Shown: positions 6,112 through 14,281 of the stretch, in pieces
Layout of the letters: the number at the start of each line of letters is the position of its first letter
Numbering within the stretch: position 1 is the stretch's first letter
Assembly: GCA_903847155.1 (NCBI GenBank)
Contig: CAINCU010000003.1
Coordinates: forward strand, 1 to 44,590
Length of the DNA: 44,590 nt
Source: an uncultured Gallionellaceae bacterium
GTDB taxonomy: Bacteria; Pseudomonadota; Gammaproteobacteria; Burkholderiales; Gallionellaceae
Reading direction: 5' to 3'
Translations under genes and position numbers: made by a program
The notes under the pieces: generated by a model
The model's input: only the letters and a program-made list of their open reading frames with translations
Databases searched by the model: none
Told to the model about the DNA's origin: nothing

Positions 6112-9100
6112 ATGAACACCTATCAAAGCGTGACTGCTGGAACTGCTGAAAGTTCTACACACCATCTGACACATGGTCCCTCTAAACATTCCACTTGGTC
6201 GTCAATAGACGACATTCTGACAATCGGCTATACGCCTTTGTTCTGGATCATGGCGTTTCTGATCGCTGGGTTATTGGCAGGCTGCGGCAACGGCGGCAGT
6301 AATTCTATCTTTGGCGGTTCCAGCGCCGCTTCGGTGAGCAAAGAGATCACTGCTTATTCGCTTAACGGAATTGCAGGAACGGTCAATGAGTCGGCCAAGA
6401 CCATTGCCGTGACCGTGCCGTATGCAACCAACGTGACCGCGATGGTGGCGACCTATACCGCCAACGGAGTCAGCGTCAAGGTCGGTAATACCACTCAAGT
6501 GAGCGGTACTACACCGCACAACTTCACCAGTCCGGTGCTCTATACCGTGGCCGCGCAAGACGGGACAACAGCGGTCTATACCGTCACTGTCACCATCGCA
6601 GCGAATACCGCAAAAGTGATGACGGCCTTTTCATTTGCCGGATACACCGGAGCAACGGGTGTCATCAACGAGCCAGCCAAGACCATCGCCGTGACCGTAC
6701 CTTTTGGCACTAACCTCACAGCTTTGGTTGCGACATTCACCACGACGGGAGCCAGTGTCAAAGTGGGCGGTGTAACTCAAACCAGCGCCACCACCGCAAA
6801 CGACTTCACCGGTTCAGTGGCCTACACCGTCACCGCAGCGAACGCAACAACGGCGGTCTATACCGTCACTGTTACCACCGCACTGAATACCGCCAAAGTG
6901 ATGACCGGCTTCTCGTTCGCCGGATTCACCGGAGCAACAGGTGTCATCAACGAGCCGGCCAAGACCATCGCCGTGACCGTACCTTTCGGCACTAACCTCA
7001 CAGCTTTGGTTGCGACATTCACTACGACGGGAGCCAGTGTCAAAGTGGCCGGTGTAACTCAAACCAGCGCCACCACTGCAAACAACTTCACCGGTTCAGT
7101 AGCCTACACCGTCACAGCAGCGGACGCGACCACAGCGACTTATACCGTCACTGTTACCACCGCACTGAATACCGCCAAAGTGATGACCGGCTTCTCGTTC
7201 GCCGGATACACCGGGGCGACGGGAGTGATTAATGAAGGAGCCAAGACCATCGCCGTGACTGTACCGAATGGAACCAATGTCACCGCACTGGTTGCGACCT
7301 TCACCACCACAGGTGCTGTTGTCAGAGTCGGTGCAACGGTGCAAACCAGCGTCGCCACCGCGAACGACTTCACCAGTCCGGTGGCGTACATCGTCTCAGC
7401 GGCTGATTCAACCACAGCGACATATACCGTCACCGTTACCATCGCACCGAGCGCAGCCAAAGCGATGACCGGCTTCTCGTTCGCCGGATACACAGGTGCA
7501 ACGGGAGTGATCAACGAACCGGCCAAGACTATCGCAGTGACCGTGCCGAATGGAACCAACGTCACCGCTTTGGTTGCAACCTTTGCCACCACGGGGGTCA
7601 CCGTCAAGATTGGTACAACGGTTCAAACCAGCACCGCCACCGCGAATAACTTCACCAGTCCGGTGGCATATATCGTTACAGCGGCTGATGCGTCAACAGC
7701 AACCTACACCGTCACTGTCACCATCGCACCGAGTACAGCCAAAGCGATGACCGGCTTCTCGTTCGCCACATACACAGGTGCAACGGGAGTGATCAACGAA
7801 GGAGCCAAGACCATCGCCGTGACTGTACCGAATGGAACTCCCGTCACCGCACTGGTTGCGACCTTCAGCTCCACAGGCAGCACGGTCAAGGTGGGAGCGA
7901 CAGTGCAAACCAGCACCGCCACGGCGAATGACTTCACCAATCCGGTGGCGTACATCGTCACAGCGGGCGACGCGTCAACGGCGACTTACACCGTCACCGT
8001 CACCGTGGCCACAGTGACGACTGTAATCCCGGGAATTGCCGGCTCTCCAGGTGCCGCAGCCACCAATCCAACGGTGATTGCATCGAGCCCAACTAACGGG
8101 GACACCAATGTTCCGACCAGCACCAATAACACCGGCAATGTTCAGACCGTCAAGCTGGTGACAGCAACCTTCAATGAGGCGATGGATCCGACAACGATCA
8201 CCCCGGTTGGCACGTTCACGCTCAGGGACAATACACTCGGCCTCGACGTGCCCGGTGTCGTCACTCTGGATGTCACCAATACGATTGCGACCTTTACTGC
8301 AACAGCGGTCGCCCTCAATCCGAACACCAGCTATACCGCCACGGTGAGTACCGCAGCCAGAAGCGCCAGCAGCGGAAGCAATTTGCCAATGCCCAATCCG
8401 GTGGCATGGAGCTTTACCACAACGCCCGTTCCGTTCCTTGGTCAGGCGCCGGTAAATCTTTTGTCAGCGGAGAATTTCGTGATTCTGGCAAAAACAACGA
8501 TCACCGATGTTCCTGCGTCGGCTATTACCGGGAATATTGGTGTGAGTCCGGCAGCTGGGTCATTTGTTGGCGTAACGTGTGCAGAAATGACCGGATTCAT
8601 CTACACGGTCGATGCTACCTATGTCGGCGGCTCTTGTGTTAAGCCTGGTCCGGGAGCTAACAAGACCCTGGTGGACAACGCGATTCTCGATATGGGAACT
8701 GCGTACGCCGACGCTGCGGGAAGAAGTTTGCCTAATGCGACAGAGCTGGGTGCTGGAGATATCAGCGGCCTGACCATCACCCCCGGACTCTACAAATGGT
8801 CAACTGGCGTTAACGTCAATACGGATGTCACCCTCGATGCCCAAGGCGACACGCACGCTGTCTGGATATTCCAGATATCGGGTGATCTCACTGTCGCTGC
8901 CGGCGGTACCCTCGCTACGGGTAAAAAGGTGGTGCTCATCGGTGGAGCCAAAGCCTCGAACATCTTCTGGCAGGTCGGTGGCCTTACCGGTGCAACTCTC
9001 AATACATACTCCACGTTCAACGGGGATATCTTGAGTGCCAAGCAGGCAATCGTAAAAACCGGCGCAGTGGTAAACGGCAGACTGTTTGCAGATTCTCAGG

Positions 9101-9141
9101 TCACACTTGAACAGAATCCGGTCACCCAACCGGCACCGTAA
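6112..9141 (+). CDS. surface lipoprotein: six DUF5018-like repeats, Big_5 domain, C-terminal DUF3494 (ice-binding-like)
   Basis: Starting at ATG 6112 (after GAGGAG) the protein has 1009 residues. A ~45-residue hydrophilic stretch precedes a membrane/signal helix ending in the lipobox LLAGC, then GNGGSNSI. Six ~94-residue repeats follow, each with AKTIAVTVP and YTVTVT, resembling DUF5018-type Ig-like domains. Next is an SbsA-type Big_5 Ig-like domain (NEAMDPTTITPVGTFTL, NTSYTATV). The last ~230 residues form a DUF3494 beta-helix (NLLSAENFVILAKTTIT, SAITGNIGVSP, GLYKWSTGVNV, VWIFQISGDLTV, NIFWQVGG). Such proteins are ice-binding or adhesive; this one is probably an outer-membrane-anchored adhesin. 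The leader is homologous to that of the next gene, including in-frame codons from GTG 6058. Confidence 0.88.
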   Translation: MNTYQSVTAGTAESSTHHLTHGPSKHSTWSSIDDILTIGYTPLFWIMAFLIAGLLAGCGNGGSNSIFGGSSAASVSKEITAYSLNGIAGTVNESAKTIAVTVPYATNVTAMVATYTANGVSVKVGNTTQVSGTTPHNFTSPVLYTVAAQDGTTAVYTVTVTIAANTAKVMTAFSFAGYTGATGVINEPAKTIAVTVPFGTNLTALVATFTTTGASVKVGGVTQTSATTANDFTGSVAYTVTAANATTAVYTVTVTTALNTAKVMTGFSFAGFTGATGVINEPAKTIAVTVPFGTNLTALVATFTTTGASVKVAGVTQTSATTANNFTGSVAYTVTAADATTATYTVTVTTALNTAKVMTGFSFAGYTGATGVINEGAKTIAVTVPNGTNVTALVATFTTTGAVVRVGATVQTSVATANDFTSPVAYIVSAADSTTATYTVTVTIAPSAAKAMTGFSFAGYTGATGVINEPAKTIAVTVPNGTNVTALVATFATTGVTVKIGTTVQTSTATANNFTSPVAYIVTAADASTATYTVTVTIAPSTAKAMTGFSFATYTGATGVINEGAKTIAVTVPNGTPVTALVATFSSTGSTVKVGATVQTSTATANDFTNPVAYIVTAGDASTATYTVTVTVATVTTVIPGIAGSPGAAATNPTVIASSPTNGDTNVPTSTNNTGNVQTVKLVTATFNEAMDPTTITPVGTFTLRDNTLGLDVPGVVTLDVTNTIATFTATAVALNPNTSYTATVSTAARSASSGSNLPMPNPVAWSFTTTPVPFLGQAPVNLLSAENFVILAKTTITDVPASAITGNIGVSPAAGSFVGVTCAEMTGFIYTVDATYVGGSCVKPGPGANKTLVDNAILDMGTAYADAAGRSLPNATELGAGDISGLTITPGLYKWSTGVNVNTDVTLDAQGDTHAVWIFQISGDLTVAAGGTLATGKKVVLIGGAKASNIFWQVGGLTGATLNTYSTFNGDILSAKQAIVKTGAVVNGRLFADSQVTLEQNPVTQPAP
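6334..8010 (+). repeat. six tandem ~282-bp coding repeats
   Basis: Repeat starts at 6613, 6895, 7177, 7459 and 7741 are exactly 282 bp apart; the first, more diverged unit begins near 6334. The units at 6613-6894 and 6895-7176 are nearly identical at DNA level, which points to recent duplication or gene conversion and to possible copy-number change. Confidence 0.92.
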
Positions 9142-9174
9142 AGCATGCGAAGGTGATGTAAAGCAGTGAACAAA

Positions 9175-9200
9175 GGCCGTCGCAAGACGGCCTTTTTTTT
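9175..9200 (+). terminator. Rho-independent terminator
   Basis: GGCCGTC-GCAA-GACGGCC followed by eight T residues: a perfect 7-bp stem with a GNRA loop, 33 bp after the stop of the first DUF3494 lipoprotein. Confidence 0.95.
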
Positions 9201-9286
9201 ATGGATATTTTAGCTGCAGCCCTTTTGCAGGATGGATGGAGCGCAGCGATACACATCCTACTTATTCGAAAACTCGTCCTCGCGGG

Positions 9287-9312
9287 AACACCCGTCAATA
9301 GGCGATCTACAT
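9287..9312 (+). repeat. dispersed 26-bp repeat, copy B
   Basis: AACACCCGTCAATAGGCGAT then CTACAT matches copies at 3534 and 35528 (inverted) with few changes. It lies in the ~540-bp gap between the two DUF3494 lipoprotein genes. Otherwise that gap holds the terminator and the promoter/leader of the second gene. Confidence 0.75.
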
Positions 9313-9443
9313 AATGCGCTGCATGGAGAATAAGTATTGACGAGCATCTTCAGGCAGCTCATGTATTTTCATGAATGAGCGAATTCACAATCTGCAATGT
9401 CTCCTGCAGTTCAGGCTAAACGAGTTCAAATATTTATTTCTAA

Positions 9444-9486
9444 TGTGCGTTAGTGAACAGAGTGCCATGCACAAAAGGCGGATAAA
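9444..9486 (+). promoter_or_regulatory. CRP/FNR-like site plus -10 box, second DUF3494 lipoprotein
   Basis: The site TGTGCGTTAGTGAACA (9444-9459) is followed by GAG, and GATAAA (9481-9486) begins 22 bases after it, within AAAGGCGGATAAAGA. The arrangement is identical to that at 5883. The transcript would have a leader of about 190 nt. Confidence 0.75.
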
Positions 9487-9680
9487 GAGTGCGAACGTAA
9501 CGAGTTGCTTGAGCTTCATTTAACGGAAATTCGAATTGGAAAAGATCAAGCAGCGGCTCACAAGATTGCAGCGTATTTCAACGTCAAACATTGGCGAAGC
9601 ACAACAGAATTTAGCAGATGGAAGTGATGAGTCGGTTGCACCGATTGATTTCTGGAATAGACAACAATGAGGAAAAACAA

Positions 9681-11570
9681 ATGAAAAATATTTTGAACAT
9701 TTCAAAACCGCTGGCGTGGTTTTCAGCCTTGCTGCTGACCGCGTTCATGGCAGGATGCGGTAACGGGGGAAGTCATACGATCTTGGGCGGACCAAGTGTT
9801 GCTACCATCGGCGCCCCCTCCGTGACTTCAACCGTCCCGGCCAACGGCGACTCGGGCGTGCAGATCAATCGCAGAATCACCGCCACCTTCAGCGTGCCGA
9901 CGATGGATGCTGCAACCATCACCACGGCCTCTTTCAAGGTGACTGGGCCATTGGCAGCAGCAGTAGCGGGCACCGTGACCTACGCCGGATCAACGGCAGT
10001 GTTCACGCCAACCACGGCGCTTGCGGCCAGCACACTTTATACCGCAACTGTCACCACGCTGGTCAAGAATCAAATCGGCACAGCGATGGCAGCAAATCAT
10101 GTGTGGAGCTTCAACACGGGCTTAACAGCTGACACCACCGCACCGAAAATCATTTCCACCGGTGCTGCAAACGGCGCGACTGGCCTGGCCGTCAACCGGG
10201 TCGATACGGCAACATTCAGCGAAGCGATGGACCCAACCACGCTTGCCTCTCCGGCAACCAGCTACACGGTCAAGGAATTTGTGAGCGGGAATAACGTTCC
10301 CGGCACAGTGACTTATCTGGGCAACACTGCGACATTTCAGCCCACCATCAATCTGCAACCCAACATGAAGTACACCTCGACCATCACCACAGCAGCCACG
10401 GATTTGAGTGCTAATCCATTGGCCGCCGGACTGGTGCCTAATCCTTGGAGTTGGACCACCGGTCCGATAGCAGACATCATCCCGCCCACCATCACCAACA
10501 CTAATCCGGCTGCGCTTGCCACTCTGGTTCCCGTCGGCAATACGATCAACGCCACGTTTAGTGAAGCGATGAATCAGGCGACGATGGTCACCGCGAACTT
10601 CACGGTGAAAGAAACAGTTTCCGGCAATGCGGTAGCGGGAACGGTGGCTTACGATGTGCAGAACAACATCGCCACGTTCACTCCGTTGACCAGCCTCACA
10701 CTGGATACCGACTACACGGTAACGGTCAGCAATGGTGCCAAAGACATTGCAGGCAATGCACTGGTTGTACCGGCAGTGGGCGGACTTCCCAAGCCGAATC
10801 CATGGACGTTTAGGACAGCCGCCGCAGTAGTGACGGTGCCGCTTGCCATCAACCTGAGAGGCGCCGCTTCTTTCGGCATTGCATCGCGTGCTGGCATGAC
10901 CTCAAGCGGTGTCACCGTGGTTAATGGCGATGTGGCGTTGTATCCAAATCCCAGTTGTACAGACTCTACCGGAGCCGGTGGTGCGTCGCAGGGTTGTGCG
11001 GTCAAGACATACAGCAGTCCGACTGGCATGACGGTGAACGGCTCGATCTACTTCTTTAATGATCCTTTCGACAACGGCGGCACGGCAAACTCGGTCACCA
11101 ACGACTTGAATATTGCCTGGATCGAGGGCAAGAACAAAGTGGACACTTTCGCTACAAGCTCGCTTAGCGGTCAGCTAGCCGGAAAAACACTCGTACCTGG
11201 TGTCTATCATGAGACGGTGCTTAATTTAGCGGCTGGTGGGACTTGCCAGATTGATGCCGTGAATGATGCGAATGCTATTTTCATCATTAAGGTGGACACC
11301 GATTTTACCGACTCCGGCATTCTCATCAATCCGAGCCAGATTACTTTGATCCGAGGTGCTCAGGCCAAAAATGTCTGGTTTGTAATCGGTGGTGCTGCAA
11401 CCATCGGAACGGGAACGACTTGGAATGGAAATATTCTGGCCGGTGGGACTCTCTCGATTTCAGGCGGTTCAACGGTGACAGGCAGATTGTTGGCAGGTGC
11501 GGCCGGGGCAGGCGCATTTACGATGACTACCACGCCGCCCGAGACACCAATCACCATTAACGTACCGTAG
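9681..11570 (+). CDS. surface lipoprotein: three Big_5 Ig-like domains and C-terminal DUF3494
   Basis: From ATG 9681 (after TGAGGAAAAAC) the protein has 629 residues. The signal peptide ends in the lipobox FMAGC followed by GNGGSHTILGG, nearly the same linker as in the preceding paralogue. Three Big_5 (SbsA Ig-like) domains follow, each with TATFS/NATFSEAM, TVKE and YTxTV motifs. A DUF3494 ice-binding-like domain occupies about 410-620 (INLRGAASFGIASRAGMTSS, VVNGDVALYPNPSC, LVPGVYHETVL, ANAIFIIKVDTDF, NVWFVIGGAATIGTGTTWNGNILA, VTGRLLAG). It is probably an outer-membrane-anchored adhesin or antifreeze-like protein. The leader resembles that of the first gene, and codons upstream of the ATG (from GTG 9624) are also similar in frame, so a longer N-terminus cannot be excluded. 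Confidence 0.87.
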   Translation: MKNILNISKPLAWFSALLLTAFMAGCGNGGSHTILGGPSVATIGAPSVTSTVPANGDSGVQINRRITATFSVPTMDAATITTASFKVTGPLAAAVAGTVTYAGSTAVFTPTTALAASTLYTATVTTLVKNQIGTAMAANHVWSFNTGLTADTTAPKIISTGAANGATGLAVNRVDTATFSEAMDPTTLASPATSYTVKEFVSGNNVPGTVTYLGNTATFQPTINLQPNMKYTSTITTAATDLSANPLAAGLVPNPWSWTTGPIADIIPPTITNTNPAALATLVPVGNTINATFSEAMNQATMVTANFTVKETVSGNAVAGTVAYDVQNNIATFTPLTSLTLDTDYTVTVSNGAKDIAGNALVVPAVGGLPKPNPWTFRTAAAVVTVPLAINLRGAASFGIASRAGMTSSGVTVVNGDVALYPNPSCTDSTGAGGASQGCAVKTYSSPTGMTVNGSIYFFNDPFDNGGTANSVTNDLNIAWIEGKNKVDTFATSSLSGQLAGKTLVPGVYHETVLNLAAGGTCQIDAVNDANAIFIIKVDTDFTDSGILINPSQITLIRGAQAKNVWFVIGGAATIGTGTTWNGNILAGGTLSISGGSTVTGRLLAGAAGAGAFTMTTTPPETPITINVP

Positions 11571-11701
11571 TGTTTGAGGCAATTGATCTGAAGGCAGCAC
11601 AAGTTCACCGGAGGTCTTCTCGCAAAGGGGGAGCGAACCGCAGGCAGGTAACTTTAATTGGCGGCACTCGATGAGTTGCACCAAATTTATTGGAGATAAA
11701 C

Positions 11702-13240
11702 ATGAAAAACATGAAACTAGTAGTAAGGGTGGTCGGGACTCTGGGTCTGGTCGGGTGTGCAGTTTTGAGTAGCCCGCTGGCATTGGCGGAAGATGGAGTC
11801 TGGTACGGCGGCGGCAGCATGGGTCAGACTTGGTCGAAGATCGACGATGCGCGGATCACCAACCAGTTGCTGGGTGCGGGCTTTACCTCAACCACGATCT
11901 CCAGTGACAACAGCGACATCGGCTATAAGCTGTTTGGCGGTTACAAGTACAACGAGAACATCGCGTTTGAGGGGGGATATTTCAACCTCGGCAAGTTCGC
12001 TTATACAGCGACCACGGCAGGCCCGGCGGGCACCATGAACGGCAACATCAAGCTCGACGGCATCAATCTCGATGGCATCTTCTCCCTGCCTATCTCTGGA
12101 GGGTATTTCCCTTTCAAGGGAAAGCTTTCCGTGTTTAGCCGGATCGGTTTGCAGTACGCCGATGCTCGGGATAATTTCAGCGGCACCGGCGCGGTGACCT
12201 TGCTCACCAATCCCAGCCCCTACAAGCGCGAGCTGAGCTACAAATACGGTTTGGGGATGCAGTACGATTTTAATGAGTCGCTCGGTATGCGCGCTGAAGC
12301 AGAGCGCTACCGCATCAACGATGCCATCGGCAACCATGGCGACATCAATATGTTCTCGCTCGGTCTGGTTTATCGCTTCGGCAAAAAACAATGCCCGGTC
12401 GCAACTCCTGCACATATCAGCGCCGCCGCGCCGGTGATGGTCGTCATGCCGGTCGTCGTGCCCGTTAAGGTAAAAACCCAGCAGTATTGCAGCATTCTCG
12501 ATTTCACCTTCGAGATCAAGCAGGACGAAATGCAGCGCGAGGAGAAAGAGAAGCTCGGCGTGCTGGGAACCTTCATGAAGAAATATCCAGACACCACCGC
12601 TTTGATCGAAGGACATACCGACAACGTGGGAGCAGCCGACTACAACATGGCACTCTCGGAGCGCCGCGCGCAAAGCGTCGTGACCTATATGATTGATACC
12701 TTCAAGATCGACCCTTCCAGACTGACCGCAGTGGGCTACGGCGAAACCCGTCCCATCAACGGCAACAACACCCGCGAGGAGCGGCAGGAGAATCGCCGCA
12801 TCAATGCGGTCGTCGCCTGTGCCCCGGATATTGCGGGTCTCAAGGTGGCTGCTGACCGACTCACCATGGCGTTGGAAATTCAGTTTGAACCACACAGTGC
12901 CGAGATTGATCCCACGTACGCGCCCCAGCTCCAGACAGTGGCGAATTTCATGAACGGGAACCCCACGGTTACCGCGACCGTAGAAGGATTCGCCGGTAGA
13001 TTCCTCGGCGTTGGTTCTGAGAGAGAGACGGTATCTCCCGAAGAGGCGATGACACTGTCCGAGCAACGCGCACAGGCCGTGGTGGATTATCTGGTGAACG
13101 AATTGGGCATCCCTCGCGCACGTCTTTCCACAGCCGCATTCGGATCGACCCGCCGTGTTTCCTACGGCACGACGCTGGATGACCAGCAGCAAAATCGCCG
13201 CATCAACATCATTTACAACTACCAGCCAGCAGCCAAATAA
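11702..13240 (+). CDS. OmpA-family outer membrane protein with two tandem OmpA C-terminal domains
   Basis: The start ATG 11702 follows TTGGAG; the protein has 512 residues. A signal peptide ends near ALAEDG. Residues ~25-225 form an 8-stranded OmpA-like barrel (WYGGGSMGQTWSK, ENIAFEGGYFNLG, GINLDGIFSLP, KYGLGMQYDFNESLGMRAEAERYRI, MFSLGLVYRFGKK). A short proline/valine linker leads to a first peptidoglycan-binding domain (FTFEIKQDEM, LIEGHTDNVGAADYNMALSERRA, VGYGETRP, RQENRRINAVV). A second, diverged domain follows (LEIQFEPHSAEID, ATVEGFAG, LSEQRAQAVVDYLV, QQNRRINIIY). Most OmpA proteins have one such domain. The role is probably outer-membrane/cell-wall tethering. Confidence 0.93.
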   Translation: MKNMKLVVRVVGTLGLVGCAVLSSPLALAEDGVWYGGGSMGQTWSKIDDARITNQLLGAGFTSTTISSDNSDIGYKLFGGYKYNENIAFEGGYFNLGKFAYTATTAGPAGTMNGNIKLDGINLDGIFSLPISGGYFPFKGKLSVFSRIGLQYADARDNFSGTGAVTLLTNPSPYKRELSYKYGLGMQYDFNESLGMRAEAERYRINDAIGNHGDINMFSLGLVYRFGKKQCPVATPAHISAAAPVMVVMPVVVPVKVKTQQYCSILDFTFEIKQDEMQREEKEKLGVLGTFMKKYPDTTALIEGHTDNVGAADYNMALSERRAQSVVTYMIDTFKIDPSRLTAVGYGETRPINGNNTREERQENRRINAVVACAPDIAGLKVAADRLTMALEIQFEPHSAEIDPTYAPQLQTVANFMNGNPTVTATVEGFAGRFLGVGSERETVSPEEAMTLSEQRAQAVVDYLVNELGIPRARLSTAAFGSTRRVSYGTTLDDQQQNRRINIIYNYQPAAK

Positions 13241-13250
13241 CGGCCATAGC

Positions 13251-13276
13251 GGACCCCGGTATTTTCGCCGGGGTCC
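13251..13276 (+). terminator. Rho-independent-like terminator
   Basis: GGACCCCGG-TATTTTCG-CCGGGGTCC is a perfect 9-bp stem 11 bp after the OmpA-family stop, followed by GTTGTTGTTGG rather than a pure T tract. Confidence 0.85.
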
Positions 13277-13315
13277 GTTGTTGTTGGTGTGTGTAAAAAA
13301 TTGAAGGGAAGCAAA

Positions 13316-13738
13316 ATGAAAGCAGCACAAAGTTTCAAATTGATCGGCGTGTCACTGATATTCGCTGCGGGACTCGTCGCATGTGACAAGCCGGGCCCGG
13401 CAGAAACAGCCGGCAAAAACATTGACCGAACGATGGATCAAGCTGGCCAAAAGATCAACGACACAGTCGAAAAAGTCGAAGTGAAGATGGGCGAGCAAGG
13501 CAACAAAGCCGGTGTGGCAATGGACGATGCCGGCATCACCGCCAAGATCAAAGCGGCCTACTTTGCCGAGTCCGGTTTGAAGACGCTGCAAATCAGTGTG
13601 GACACCGTAAAAGGTGAAGTGACCTTGAGCGGCTCGGTCAACTCGCAAGCCAATAGCGACCTGGCCCAAGCGATGGCTGGCGCGGTGGCAGGCGTGAGCA
13701 GGGTGCATAACCAACTCGTTGTTATGCCGAAAAAATAA
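13316..13738 (+). CDS. BON-domain lipoprotein
   Basis: ATG 13316 follows GAAGGGAAGC; the protein has 140 residues. A lipoprotein signal ends at LVAC (Cys about 22). A helical linker rich in Lys, Glu and Asp follows (ETAGKNIDRTMDQAGQKIND). A BON domain spans about 72-138, with DAGITAKIKAAYFAESGLKTLQISVDTVKGEVTLSGSVNS and GVSRVHNQLVV. BON domains (OsmY, periplasmic lipoproteins) are thought to bind membranes or phospholipids and are osmotic-stress associated. It stands between the OmpA gene and a stress coiled-coil gene. Confidence 0.9.
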   Translation: MKAAQSFKLIGVSLIFAAGLVACDKPGPAETAGKNIDRTMDQAGQKINDTVEKVEVKMGEQGNKAGVAMDDAGITAKIKAAYFAESGLKTLQISVDTVKGEVTLSGSVNSQANSDLAQAMAGAVAGVSRVHNQLVVMPKK

Positions 13739-13743
13739 AGATG

Positions 13744-13860
13744 CCGTCATTCCGGCGAAGGCCGGAATCCAGCGATACAAGAAGCCCTTGCGCAGCAAGG
13801 ACAAGCCCCAAAGGCATGTTGAATAACATCGCTGGACACCGGCCTTCGCCGGTGTGACGG
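13744..13860 (+). repeat. composite REP/BIME-like element, copy 1
   Basis: It has two opposing hairpins: ATTCCGGC-GAAG-GCCGGAAT near the left end and ACACCGGC-CTTC-GCCGGTGT near the right. They are joined by ~60 bp flanked by inverted ATCCAGCGAT/ATCGCTGGA. Related elements lie at 32418-32558 and, inverted, at 35629-35760. It fills the gap between the BON and coiled-coil genes. Confidence 0.9.
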
Positions 13861-13897
13861 ATGCTTGAGTCGTTACCAAACATTGAAGGAGCAGATC

Positions 13898-14185
13898 ATG
13901 AAAGTTGAAGACGCTTACAAACAAAAGATGGCGGCGCAACTGAAGGAATGGAGCGCGCAAATCGAACTGTTCGAAGCCAAGGCGAAAAACGCCGGTGCTG
14001 ACGTCAATGTAAAACGCGCCGAGGCACTTCAGGAACTGCGCGCCAAACATCGCGCGGCATCGGAAAAGTTGAACGAACTGGAAAAATCCAGCGGCGCGGC
14101 ATGGGAGCAAGTCAAAGTGACTGCCGACAAAGTTTGGGAAGACTTGAAGAAGGGCGTGACTGAGGCTCAATCCAAGTTTAAGTAA
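13898..14185 (+). CDS. coiled-coil stress-response protein (Sll1863-like)
   Basis: This 95-residue protein starts at ATG 13898 after AAGGAGCAGATC. It is almost wholly alpha-helical and charged (DAYKQKMAAQLKEWSAQIEL, AKNAGADVNVKRAEALQELR, AWEQVKVTADKVWEDLKKGV). The pattern of a leading coiled coil with AQLKEWxAxIxxLxAKA and a trailing W..LK matches the Sll1863-type stress protein family. No signal peptide or membrane helix is visible. Function is unknown. Confidence 0.8.
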   Translation: MKVEDAYKQKMAAQLKEWSAQIELFEAKAKNAGADVNVKRAEALQELRAKHRAASEKLNELEKSSGAAWEQVKVTADKVWEDLKKGVTEAQSKFK

Positions 14186-14191
14186 AGTTTT

Positions 14192-14218
14192 GGGTGGGCA
14201 CGTTATATGTGCCCACGC
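14192..14218. repeat. GTGGGCAC palindromic repeat, copy 1
   Basis: GGGTGGGCAC-GTTATAT-GTGCCCACGC has a perfect 8-bp stem. A close inverted copy lies at 35584-35610. With no T tract it is more likely a REP-type palindrome than a terminator, though it follows a stop codon by a few bases. Confidence 0.7.
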
Positions 14219-14281
14219 CGTCAGCACTATTTCAACTAATCGCTTCCAACGTTTTGTACGTCCGAGGCGGGTAATGTCGAA

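Noticed and set aside
6571-8020. Regular 282-bp repeats as a CRISPR-like or satellite array
   Set aside because: The repeats are in frame and encode Ig-like domains of a single lipoprotein.
11888-13330. 480-codon minus-strand open frame opposite the OmpA-family gene
   Set aside because: It is a shadow of a clear OmpA coding region and has no recognisable domain.
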